DNA from: an uncultured Porphyromonadaceae bacterium
GTDB lineage: Bacteria > Bacteroidota > Bacteroidia > Bacteroidales > Muribaculaceae
Assembly (NCBI GenBank): GCA_905202215.1
Contig: CAJKRG010000033.1
Span: forward strand, 1-32,522
Length of the DNA: 32,522 bases
Reading direction: 5' to 3'
The notes under the pieces are model-generated. The model searched no databases, was not told the DNA's origin, and worked only from the letters and a program-made list of their open reading frames with translations. Below, one piece after another: positions 23,733-32,198 of the stretch. A program made the translations under genes and the position numbers. Position 1 is the first letter of the stretch, and the number at the start of each line of letters is the position of its first letter.

Positions 23733-23946
23733 GGCGCTGGTATGGGTGCTCATGCTGCCCATACTCTTCTATCGCGCCTGTATCTCGCCGCTCACTCCTC
23801 CGGCATGCCGTTTCACGCCCACTTGCAGCCAGTATGCCCTCGAGGCGCTGCGCAAGCACGGCCCGTTTCGCGGCACATGGCTTGCTCTGAAGCGTATAGC
23901 CCGTTGTCATCCATGGGGCGGAAGCGGTTACGATCCCGTGCCATGA
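23713..23946 (+). CDS. yidD: Membrane protein insertion efficiency factor
   Basis: The 77-residue protein shows the full YidD signature: an N-terminal hydrophobic helix, then YRACISPLTPPACRFTPTCS, YALEALRKHG and RCHPWGGSGYDPVP, with the conserved cysteines. It assists YidC-dependent membrane insertion. It overlaps the end of rnpA and shares an ATGA start/stop overlap with the TatD-like gene. Confidence 0.93.
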   Translation: MLKFINKALVWVLMLPILFYRACISPLTPPACRFTPTCSQYALEALRKHGPFRGTWLALKRIARCHPWGGSGYDPVP

Positions 23947-24479
23947 TCCCCGACCTGCATAGTTTCAACGATATCCACACCCACGGCCGCACTGGTCCGG
24001 GTGTGGTATGCTCTATAGAGCCCGACGAGCCTATGGACGGCGTGCCGGGCTCCGCCTGGTATTCGGTAGGCATACATCCCTGGAGCACCGGACACGAAGT
24101 GCCTGAGGAACTTTTCGCGCGTCTTGAGGCCATGGTGGCCGACGGACGTGTTGTCGCTGTCGGGGAGGCCGGTCTCGATGCATTGCGCGGCGGACCGGCA
24201 CAGCGTCAGGAAGCTGTATTCATGCGTCAGGCCGCGATTGCCGAAAAAACGGGAAAACCATTGGTCGTGCATTGTGTGCGCCGCTACGGGCGTCTTATGG
24301 AGCTTCACAAGGCATTTGCACCGCGTCAGCTGTGGATTGTCCATGGTTTTCGCGGCAAGCCCGAGCTTGCACGGCAGCTTTCCGCCGCCGGCATAGGCAT
24401 ATCGCTCGGTAAACCCGACCCCGCCGTAGAGGCCGTCGTGCCACCGTCGCTGCTCTTCCGCGAGACAGACGGCCGGTGA
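23943..24479 (+). CDS. TatD-like metallohydrolase, short at the C-terminus
   Basis: The 178-residue protein starts at 23943 in an ATGA overlap with yidD; upstream in-frame codons are shadow sequence within rnpA and yidD. TatD motifs are visible: DIHTH (metal His12 and His14), GEAGLD (74-79, metal Glu), VVHCVR (108-113, His110), IVHGFRG (His134) and RETD (173-176, metal Asp176). It stops two residues after that Asp, whereas TatD proteins normally continue for tens of residues with a final helix. The stop lies about 5 nt from a heptamer array, so the 3' end may have been cut by the repeat. All metal ligands remain. TatD enzymes are metal-dependent nucleases. Confidence 0.8.
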   Translation: MIPDLHSFNDIHTHGRTGPGVVCSIEPDEPMDGVPGSAWYSVGIHPWSTGHEVPEELFARLEAMVADGRVVAVGEAGLDALRGGPAQRQEAVFMRQAAIAEKTGKPLVVHCVRRYGRLMELHKAFAPRQLWIVHGFRGKPELARQLSAAGIGISLGKPDPAVEAVVPPSLLFRETDGR

Positions 24480-24483
24480 GGCG

Positions 24484-24737
24484 GGTTTGGGTTAGTGGTG
24501 ATTAAAGGTTAAGGGTTAAAGGTTAGTGAAGGGTGAAAGGTTATGGGTTAGTGGTTAGTGAAGAATTAAAGGTTGGTGGGGGCTAAAGGTGGTCTGCCCG
24601 ATCAAACCCTCCAACCCTTTTCACCCTTTTCACCTTTTTCACCCTTTTCACCTTTTTCACCCTTTTCACCCTTTTCACCCTTCACTAACCACTAACCACT
24701 AACCCATAACCCCTAACCCACCCAACCCTTAACCACT
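24484..24737. repeat. Large mixed array: GGTTANN arm, CACCYTTTT nonamers, NNTAACC arm
   Basis: This 254-bp array fills most of the 321-nt spacer before rel. The left arm (24484-24590) has GGTTAGT, GGTTAAG and GGTGAAA-like units. Seven exact or near-exact 9-mers (CACCCTTTT or CACCTTTTT) run from 24622 to 24684. The right arm (24685-24737) is CTAACCA/CTAACCC/ATAACCC units. Left and right arms are complementary. Confidence 0.8.
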
Positions 24738-24746
24738 GTTAAAAAC

Positions 24747-24777
24747 TTGCGGGGCTCGTGCCTTTTTGCTATTTTTG
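24747..24777 (+). promoter_or_regulatory. Promoter of the rel operon
   Basis: TTG (24747-24749) and TATTTTTG (24770-24777) are 20 nt apart. The predicted leader is about 20 nt to the ATG at 24801. It begins right after the repeat array. Confidence 0.65.
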
Positions 24778-24800
24778 TATTTAATTGGCTCGTAAGCAAT

Positions 24801-27047
24801 ATGAATGGAAACGCGATATACAGCCCCGAGGAAGACGACCGCATGATCGAGGCGGCCTTCCGCGACCTTATGGATTGTTATCTCCGCAGCAATCACCGCA
24901 AGAAAGTGGAGATAATAGAGCGTGCCTACCGCTTTGCCAAGGAAGCCCATCATGGCATCCGGCGACGCAGCGGCGAGCCCTATATCATGCATCCTATCGC
25001 CGTGGCCAAGATAGTGCTTCAGGAAATAGGCCTCGGCTCGACGTCGATATGCGCCGCGCTGCTCCATGATGTAGTCGAAGACACCGAGTACAGCGTCGAA
25101 GACATAGAGCAGAACTTCGGGCCGAAGATAGCGCAGCTTGTCGAGGGTCTGACCAAGATCTCGGGCGGCATTTTCGGCGACCGTGCGTCGGTGCAGGCCG
25201 AGAATTTCCGCAAGCTACTGCTCACCATGAGCGAGGACATACGCGTTGTGCTCATCAAGATGGCCGACCGTCTGCACAACATGCGTACCCTCGGCTCCAT
25301 GGCGCCCAACAAGCGCTACAAGATCGCCGGCGAGACTCTCTATATCTATGCGCCTCTGGCCCACAGGCTCGGTCTTTTCGCCATAAAGACAGAGCTTGAG
25401 GATCTGAGCTTCAAGCACGAACATCCCGACATCTACGCTGACATTCAGAAAAAAATCGAGGCCACGCGCCCCCACCGTACAGCCGTATATACCGATTTTT
25501 CGCTTCCCATCAAGGCCAAACTCGATGAACTCGGCATAAAATATGAGGCAAAGGCGCGTCTCAAATCCATATATTCCATCTATAACAAGATGGAAAACAA
25601 ACACTTGCCTTTCGAGGAGGTCTATGATCTCTATGCTATGCGTATCGTCTTCGAGTGCGACGACCAGAGCAAGGAAAAAAACATGTGCTGGAGCATCTAT
25701 TCTGCCATCACCGATCTCTATCAGCTTCACCCCAACCGTACCCGCGATTGGGTGGTGACGCCCAAGGCAAATGGCTATCAGGCGCTCCATCTGACTGTTA
25801 TGGGCCCTGACGGCAACTGGATAGAGGTGCAGATCCGCAGTCGCCGCATGGACGAGATTGCTGAAAAAGGCTTTGCCGCCCACTGGAAATACAAGATCGG
25901 CGAAGGCGACGAAGAGTCGGAACTGAACGCATGGTTAAAAACCATCAAGGACATTCTCGACAATCCCGAGCCGAGTGCCATCGACTTTCTGAGTACGCTG
26001 AAACTAAATCTGTTCTCATCGGAGATAGTAGTGTTCACTCCTGCGGGAGAGCCTGTGACGCTTCCCGCCGGATCGACCGTGCTCGACCTTGCGTTCGCTC
26101 TCCACACCGAGATAGGCATGCATTGCATAGCCGCCAAGGTCAACCATAAACTCGTGCCTCTCCAGCATGAGCTGCACAGCGGCGACCAGGCCGAAGTGCT
26201 TACTTCCAAGACGCAGATGCCCCAGCCGGAATGGGAAAACCATATGGTGACAGCCAAAGGCCGCACACGCCTGCGCCAGGCCCTGCGCCGTTCAGCCCAG
26301 CCCCTTATAGCCGCAGGCAATGAGATGCTTGTCTCCTGGCTGGCTGCCCATGATATTCCCGATACCAACATGGTCATCACCAAGCTGCAGGGTATATTCC
26401 ATGTCGGCAACCGCGATGAGATGTGCCGCCAGCTGGCCGCGCAGGAGATAATGCTCGGTGAATTTCTGGTCAAGCCTCTGCGCAAGGCTGCCGCTCAGCC
26501 CAAACAGTCGTCGGGACTTTTCTCCAAGTTGCTTAATTTCGGCAAAAAGACGGAAACCACGCCCTCGCTTCCGGCCCCACTGACCGAACCGATAAATCCA
26601 CGGCAGATATACCGTCTTTCGACAAAGGACGGTAATCCGAACTTCAAGCTCGCTCCCTGCTGCAATCCTATCCCCGGCGACGATGTGATGGGCTATATCG
26701 ACGACGACGGCCTCGTGGAGATCCATTCGCTCGACTGTCCGCGCGCCCAGGTGCTCAAGGCCGGTTTCGGCTCGCGGATAGTGGCTACGGAATGGGACAA
26801 GGTTGACGACCGCTTTTCTGCCCACGTACATATCGAGGGCATAGACCGCCACGGAATCCTTCAGGAACTGACATATCTCATTTCTCAGACTCTCGGCATA
26901 GACCTGCGCAAACTCGACATAGAGGCCAGCGGCGAGGTTTTCTCCTGCGACCTCTGGGTGCGTGTGCGCGATGTCGAGGTGGTCGAGCGTCTCTGCGCAA
27001 GCGTCAAGAATGTGCAGGGCGTCCGTTCGGCCACAAGAATCCACTGA
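24801..27047 (+). CDS. rel: Bifunctional (p)ppGpp synthetase/hydrolase (RelA/SpoT homologue)
   Basis: The 748-residue protein has the whole long-RSH layout. The HD hydrolase domain (about 35-190) has YIMHP and an intact HDVVED (89-94), so hydrolysis is expected. The synthetase domain (about 240-385) has YDLYAMRIVFE, RDWVVTPKANGYQALH and EVQIRS. A TGS domain (about 410-475, VVFTPAGEPVTLPAGSTVLD), a conserved-cysteine region (APCCNPIPGDD, near 620) and a C-terminal ACT domain follow. I set the start at 24801 because upstream codons lie in the promoter. It controls the stringent response. The HD-family gene follows after 7 nt. Confidence 0.93.
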   Translation: MNGNAIYSPEEDDRMIEAAFRDLMDCYLRSNHRKKVEIIERAYRFAKEAHHGIRRRSGEPYIMHPIAVAKIVLQEIGLGSTSICAALLHDVVEDTEYSVEDIEQNFGPKIAQLVEGLTKISGGIFGDRASVQAENFRKLLLTMSEDIRVVLIKMADRLHNMRTLGSMAPNKRYKIAGETLYIYAPLAHRLGLFAIKTELEDLSFKHEHPDIYADIQKKIEATRPHRTAVYTDFSLPIKAKLDELGIKYEAKARLKSIYSIYNKMENKHLPFEEVYDLYAMRIVFECDDQSKEKNMCWSIYSAITDLYQLHPNRTRDWVVTPKANGYQALHLTVMGPDGNWIEVQIRSRRMDEIAEKGFAAHWKYKIGEGDEESELNAWLKTIKDILDNPEPSAIDFLSTLKLNLFSSEIVVFTPAGEPVTLPAGSTVLDLAFALHTEIGMHCIAAKVNHKLVPLQHELHSGDQAEVLTSKTQMPQPEWENHMVTAKGRTRLRQALRRSAQPLIAAGNEMLVSWLAAHDIPDTNMVITKLQGIFHVGNRDEMCRQLAAQEIMLGEFLVKPLRKAAAQPKQSSGLFSKLLNFGKKTETTPSLPAPLTEPINPRQIYRLSTKDGNPNFKLAPCCNPIPGDDVMGYIDDDGLVEIHSLDCPRAQVLKAGFGSRIVATEWDKVDDRFSAHVHIEGIDRHGILQELTYLISQTLGIDLRKLDIEASGEVFSCDLWVRVRDVEVVERLCASVKNVQGVRSATRIH

Positions 27048-27054
27048 TACGACT

Positions 27055-29073
27055 ATGAAAAAGACGACGCTCAGGCATATCCTCATAGCTTTGGCCGCGA
27101 CCATAGTGATAGTATATTTCTATCCGCATCCCGAGTCCAACCGCTTCAACTACGAGGCCGGCCGCCCGTGGAACTACGCCAAGCTCATAGCGCCTTTCGA
27201 CATACCCGTCCATCCCGATTCCGCTACAATCGAAGCCGCCCGCGATACTCTCGACAAGCATTTCGTGCCGATCTATGAGCTCAATCAGCTCATGATAGAC
27301 ACTATCGTCGGACGTCTGCCCGAAGCACCGGGCACCAATCTCAGACACCGCCTCGGCTCCGAACTGCGCAAGGTGTACGCTTCTGGTGTGGTCGACATGA
27401 GTACCAAGGATGAGATCGATGCCGGGCGCCTCCCTCATGTCCGTCTGCTCGAGAAGAACATTCTGTCGGAAATGAGCACTTCGGGTTTCAGTTCGCCGCG
27501 CGATGTCTATATCTACCTCGATTCCGTGATCACCGATCCCGATCTTCACTCGTATTTTACCCGCGCAAACCTTCAGAATCTGTTGCGTCCGAACTACACA
27601 CGAAACGAGGAGGAATGCCGCCGTCATTACGAATACGACTATCTCACCCTCACCGCCGACCGCGGCATAATTCTTCAGGGTCAGACGATCATCGACAAGG
27701 GGGCCGTGATAACGAGTCAGGATTTCACCAATCTGCAGACCTACGAGACCATGATGTCGCAGCTCAGCAGCCGTGAGAACCAGAGCAAATATCTCATGCT
27801 TCTCGGCCAGTTCCTCTATGTGGCCGTACTCATGAGCCTGCTACTTGTCTATTTCTACTTCTTCAGTCCCGAAGTGTACGGCAACCTGCGTGCCATGTCG
27901 TTCATGTTCATTCTGGTGACGGTCTTTTTCCTTTTGTCTGTCGGTCTGAACTACTTCATCGCCCAGGGCATATATATCGCGCCGATGATGATAGTGCCGA
28001 TTTTGGTACTGGTGTTCTTCGACGGCCGTACGGCTATCTTTGTTTCGTACGTCCTAACGCTCATATGCGCCGGTGTCACGGCTTTTGCCCTTGAGTTCAT
28101 ATTCCTCCAGTTCTGCGCCTCGACGGTTACTGTCTATAGCCTGCGCGAACTCAGCCGCCGTTCGCAGTTGCTGCGTACCTCGGGCGTCGTGGCGATTGCC
28201 TATATCGTCGCTTATTTCGCACTCGAGCTGCTGATGAACGGCTCTCTCGAGGCCTTCACATGGCGTATGGTGATATTCCTCGTTGTCAATGCTGCCCTCA
28301 CATCGATGGCCTATGTGCTCATGTTCGCCGCCGAGCGTCTCTTCGGCTTCATATCGGTGGTGACGCTCGTGGAGCTGGCCGATATAAACAATCCGCTGCT
28401 GCTTCGCCTCTCCAACGAATGTCCCGGCACGTTCAACCATTCCATAGCCGTCAGCAATCTCGCATCCGACGCCGCACAGCGTATAGGCGCCAACGTGCAG
28501 CTCGTGCGTGCGGGCGCTCTCTATCACGACATCGGCAAACTCGCCAATCCTGCGTTCTTTACCGAGAACCAGCACGGCGTGAACCCCCACGACGCCCTGC
28601 CTTGCGAGCGTAGTGCCTCGATTGTGGTAAATCATGTGACAGACGGACTCCGGCTTGCCGACAAGGCAGGACTGCCGCAGGTCATCAAGGACTTCATACG
28701 CGAACACCACGGTGCCGGCATGGCCAAATATTTCTATATCACCTGCTGTCGGGAGCATCCGGGCGAGGAAATCGATAAGACGCCATTCACCTATCCCGGG
28801 CCTAACCCGCAGACACGCGAGACGTCGGTACTTATGATGGCCGATTCAGTCGAGGCTGCCAGCAGGTCGCTGAAGGAGCATACCCGCGAGGCTATCACCG
28901 ATCTGGTCAACAAGATTGTCGACAGTCAGATCGCCGACGGCCTCCACAACGAATCGACGCTCTCTTTCCGCGATGTGGCGATGATCAAGGAGGCATTCAT
29001 CAAGCGTCTGATGACCATATATCATTCGCGTATCGCCTATCCGCCTTCACCAAAGGAGGAAAATCCTGCATGA
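27055..29073 (+). CDS. pgpH: 7TM-HD membrane phosphohydrolase, probable c-di-AMP phosphodiesterase
   Basis: The 672-residue protein has an N-terminal membrane helix (about 9-24), an extracytoplasmic region (about 30-255), a block of several membrane helices (about 268-455), and a cytoplasmic HD domain. The HD residues are complete: FNHS (His near 462), LYHDIGK (His-Asp near 491), NPHDA (His), IVVNHV (His), REHHG (His pair) and MADSVEAASRS (Asp). This is the PgpH/YqfF architecture, whose characterised members hydrolyse c-di-AMP. The start at 27055 is preferred over codons inside rel. It is in an operon with rel and overlaps the TPR gene by an ATGA. Confidence 0.88.
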   Translation: MKKTTLRHILIALAATIVIVYFYPHPESNRFNYEAGRPWNYAKLIAPFDIPVHPDSATIEAARDTLDKHFVPIYELNQLMIDTIVGRLPEAPGTNLRHRLGSELRKVYASGVVDMSTKDEIDAGRLPHVRLLEKNILSEMSTSGFSSPRDVYIYLDSVITDPDLHSYFTRANLQNLLRPNYTRNEEECRRHYEYDYLTLTADRGIILQGQTIIDKGAVITSQDFTNLQTYETMMSQLSSRENQSKYLMLLGQFLYVAVLMSLLLVYFYFFSPEVYGNLRAMSFMFILVTVFFLLSVGLNYFIAQGIYIAPMMIVPILVLVFFDGRTAIFVSYVLTLICAGVTAFALEFIFLQFCASTVTVYSLRELSRRSQLLRTSGVVAIAYIVAYFALELLMNGSLEAFTWRMVIFLVVNAALTSMAYVLMFAAERLFGFISVVTLVELADINNPLLLRLSNECPGTFNHSIAVSNLASDAAQRIGANVQLVRAGALYHDIGKLANPAFFTENQHGVNPHDALPCERSASIVVNHVTDGLRLADKAGLPQVIKDFIREHHGAGMAKYFYITCCREHPGEEIDKTPFTYPGPNPQTRETSVLMMADSVEAASRSLKEHTREAITDLVNKIVDSQIADGLHNESTLSFRDVAMIKEAFIKRLMTIYHSRIAYPPSPKEENPA

Positions 29074-32000
29074 CATCGCGCCGGGGCCATATGATGCTGC
29101 GCATGCTTGCGGCGGTGATTGCCGTCGTGGCGCTTGCCTCATGCTCGCCGCGCAAAAATACGGCCGCCTCGCGAAAGTATCAGGAATTTATCACAAGATA
29201 CAACATACACTACAACGGCGAGACGCATTTCGACGAGACTCTCGCCGATATGGAGAGCAAATACGAGGACGACTTCTCGCGTCTTCTCTTCGTGCACCCC
29301 GTAGAGGCAAAAACCGACGAATCGGCGCCCCAGCCGTCGGGCGATTTCACACGCTCCATCGAGAAGGCTCAGAAGGCTATCCAGGTGCGTTCAATCAAAA
29401 AAAAACCGGCTAAGAAGGCCGGAAAGAGCCGCGATCCCAAATACCGGGAATGGATGAAGCGCGAGGAATACAATCCGTTCCTGCACAATTCGTGGATGCT
29501 TCTTGCAGGCAGCCAGTACTACAACGGTGATTTTCTCGGCGCGGCCTCGACCTATTTCTACATCGGCAAGCACTTCAGCTGGCTTCCGGCCACTGTCACC
29601 GAAGCCCGGCTCATGCAGGCGATGAGCTATATAGCGCTCGGATGGCAGTTTGAGGCGGAAATGATTCTGACACGTATCAAGGATACCGAACTTACCTCGG
29701 GGCGCCTGCGCTCGCTCTACGACCGCGCATATGCCGATTATTATATCCACGCCAATGATTATGCCTCCGCCGTACCATATCTCGAACGGGCTGTGCGGGC
29801 GGCCAAGGGAGCGCAGAAAACGCGTCTGAATTTTCTTCTCGGGCAACTCTATGAGCGCATGGGCGACCGCGCGCGTGCCTACAAGGCTTTCGGCGCCGCC
29901 GGAGGGGCTTCGTCGGCTTCTTACCGCACTAAATTCAACGCCCGCATAAAGCAGAGCGAGGTCTTCGACGGTGCTGATATAAGTGCTGAAGTCAAGGCCT
30001 TGCAACGCATGACCCGCTACGACCGGAACAAGGAGTATCTCGACCAGATATATTACGCCATAGGCAATCTCTACCTTTCACGCGGCGATACGGCCAAGGC
30101 AATCGAAAACTATGTGCTTGCCAACGAAAAATCCACGCGCAACGGCATAGACAAGGCCATGAACCAGCTCCGTCTCGGCGCACTCTATTTCGACCGGCGC
30201 GACTATGATCTGGCCCAGCCCTGCTATTCCGAGGCCGTTCCGGTACTGCCGAAGACTTATCCGGGCTACGATTCGCTCAAGCGCCGCAGTGATGTGCTCG
30301 ACGAGCTTGCCGTCTACTCCCAGAATGTGAAACTTCAGGATTCGCTCCTGCGTCTTGCCGCGATGACGCCCGAACAGCAGCTCGCCGTGGTAGAGAAGAT
30401 TATCGAGGAATTGAAAAAGAAAGAAAAAGAGGAAGCCGAACAGGCCCGGCGCGAGGAGTATCTTGCAAACCAGCAGGGGCAGCCCGGCAGTCTTCAGGAC
30501 AATACCACGCAGCAGTTCAACCTCAATACCGACAATTCGTGGTATTTTTACAATACGTCGGTGAAAAATGCAGGGCGCACCGATTTCCAGAAGCGTTGGG
30601 GCTCGCGCAAGCTTGAAGACGACTGGCGTCGGCGCAATAAGACCACTTTCAATACCGACGATTTCGAGAGTGCCGATGCCGAGGACGTTTCCGCCGACAG
30701 CACGGCTGTGGCCGATGGCGTTCCGGAGGAGACCGAGGCCAAAGAGGGCGAGACCGACAAGGCCAACGATCCTCACTATCCGGAGTATTATCTGGCGCAG
30801 ATTCCGAAGACGGATGCCGAGAAAACCACTGCGGGCGAAGTAATTCAGGAAGGATTATACAACATGGGCCTCATTCTCAAGGATAAACTTGAGGACTATC
30901 CCGCCGCGCGCTCCGAATTCGACCGCCTTCTCGAGCAATATCCCGACAATATTTACCGTCTGGAGACCTACTATAACCTCTATCTAATGTATATGCGCCA
31001 GGGGCAGACGGCGCTTGCCGAGCGTTATCGCCGTCTTATTCTCGACGATTTTCCCGACTCTAAGTACGGCATGGCACTCCGAGATCCCGATTATATCGAG
31101 AACCTGCGCCGCATGGACGATGTGCAGCTCGGGATGTATGAGAAAGCCTACGAGGCATATCTGGCCGACCGCAACACCGAGGTGCATGCAGCCTACGAGA
31201 AGATGAATACAGACTATCCTATGAGCAAGCTCATGCCGAAATTCATGTTTCTCGACGCGCTCGCATATGTCACCGACCGCGAGCCGGAAAAATTCAATGC
31301 CGTGCTCCGCGACATGCTTGAGCGCTATCCCGATACGGATCTCACACCGATCGCCTCGGCGTGGCTCAAAGGAATGGCACAGGGCCGTAAACTGCAGCAG
31401 GGCGGCTCCAATATGCGCACAATGCTCTGGGACTTGCGCCTGAGCAACGACAGCACCCTCATCGATTCGGGCGATGCGGCTCAGTTCACCCTCAACCCCG
31501 AGCAGAAACAGCTTCTGATCTTTACTTTTGCTACCGACGAAGTGTCGGCGCCGCAACTCCTCTTCGAGATAGCGCGCCATAACTTCCGTTCGTTTGTAGT
31601 CAAGGATTTTGATCTCGAAACAATGAATTTCGGTCGTCTCGGCATGATCATAGTGCGGGGATTCGACAATATGGAGGAGCTTAATCACTACCGCAAGGTC
31701 ATGGCATCTTCCTCCGAGTTCCGTCTGCCCGCCGGAGTGCGTCCTATTGCCATCAGCGACGATGATTTCCGTGTGCTTCTCGAGCAGGGCCGCAGTTTCG
31801 ACGAATATTTCCGCTATCGCGAGGAGCAGAACTATATCGACACTCAGGCCGATCTCCTGTTGCCCGAGGATATCGAGACCCTCCCCGAGGCCGAGGCTGC
31901 CGCGCCGGCTCAGGAATCAGCCATATCCGATCAGGCTGACGAGCCTGACCGCGTTCCCGAGGCCGCGCCTGTATCACCCGCCGCGCCCGTGCAGCCGACT

Positions 32001-32111
32001 GCCGCACCTCAGCCCAAACCCACATCAAAACCCGCCGCACCCAAACCGGCGCCCGCACCCGTCCTCCCCGGCTCCGAAGGCGACGACGACCCCCTCCTCA
32101 ACGATTTCTGA
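29070..32111 (+). CDS. TPR lipoprotein, PorW/SprE-like
   Basis: The 1013-residue protein has a lipoprotein signal with lipobox LASC (Cys25). The early segment KYQEFITRYNIHYNG resembles the start of PorW/SprE, periplasmic TPR lipoproteins of the type IX secretion system. TPR-like helix pairs run from about 150 to 420. A charged coiled region follows at about 440-475 (EELKKKEKEEAEQARREE), then a WYFYN segment, another TPR-like block (about 585-780), and a Pro/Ala-rich tail from about 940. An AAAGGAGG sequence 11 nt upstream supports the ATG at 29070, which overlaps the previous stop. Another Met at 29091 is possible. The PorW/SprE link rests on recognised similarity at the N-terminus and overall layout, so it is moderate. 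Confidence 0.75.
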   Translation: MTSRRGHMMLRMLAAVIAVVALASCSPRKNTAASRKYQEFITRYNIHYNGETHFDETLADMESKYEDDFSRLLFVHPVEAKTDESAPQPSGDFTRSIEKAQKAIQVRSIKKKPAKKAGKSRDPKYREWMKREEYNPFLHNSWMLLAGSQYYNGDFLGAASTYFYIGKHFSWLPATVTEARLMQAMSYIALGWQFEAEMILTRIKDTELTSGRLRSLYDRAYADYYIHANDYASAVPYLERAVRAAKGAQKTRLNFLLGQLYERMGDRARAYKAFGAAGGASSASYRTKFNARIKQSEVFDGADISAEVKALQRMTRYDRNKEYLDQIYYAIGNLYLSRGDTAKAIENYVLANEKSTRNGIDKAMNQLRLGALYFDRRDYDLAQPCYSEAVPVLPKTYPGYDSLKRRSDVLDELAVYSQNVKLQDSLLRLAAMTPEQQLAVVEKIIEELKKKEKEEAEQARREEYLANQQGQPGSLQDNTTQQFNLNTDNSWYFYNTSVKNAGRTDFQKRWGSRKLEDDWRRRNKTTFNTDDFESADAEDVSADSTAVADGVPEETEAKEGETDKANDPHYPEYYLAQIPKTDAEKTTAGEVIQEGLYNMGLILKDKLEDYPAARSEFDRLLEQYPDNIYRLETYYNLYLMYMRQGQTALAERYRRLILDDFPDSKYGMALRDPDYIENLRRMDDVQLGMYEKAYEAYLADRNTEVHAAYEKMNTDYPMSKLMPKFMFLDALAYVTDREPEKFNAVLRDMLERYPDTDLTPIASAWLKGMAQGRKLQQGGSNMRTMLWDLRLSNDSTLIDSGDAAQFTLNPEQKQLLIFTFATDEVSAPQLLFEIARHNFRSFVVKDFDLETMNFGRLGMIIVRGFDNMEELNHYRKVMASSSEFRLPAGVRPIAISDDDFRVLLEQGRSFDEYFRYREEQNYIDTQADLLLPEDIETLPEAEAAAPAQESAISDQADEPDRVPEAAPVSPAAPVQPTAAPQPKPTSKPAAPKPAPAPVLPGSEGDDDPLLNDF

Positions 32112-32198
32112 GTTATTTACTCCATAGATGGCCTCAATGTCTTCCAGACAACGCAAGTCGTTATTGGTGCGTATCAAGTCATATCAGATATTCAGGAC

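Noticed and set aside
20447..24737. Telomere-like CCCTAACC repeats as a chromosome end
   Set aside because: They are short, internal, in both orientations, and lie between ordinary genes.
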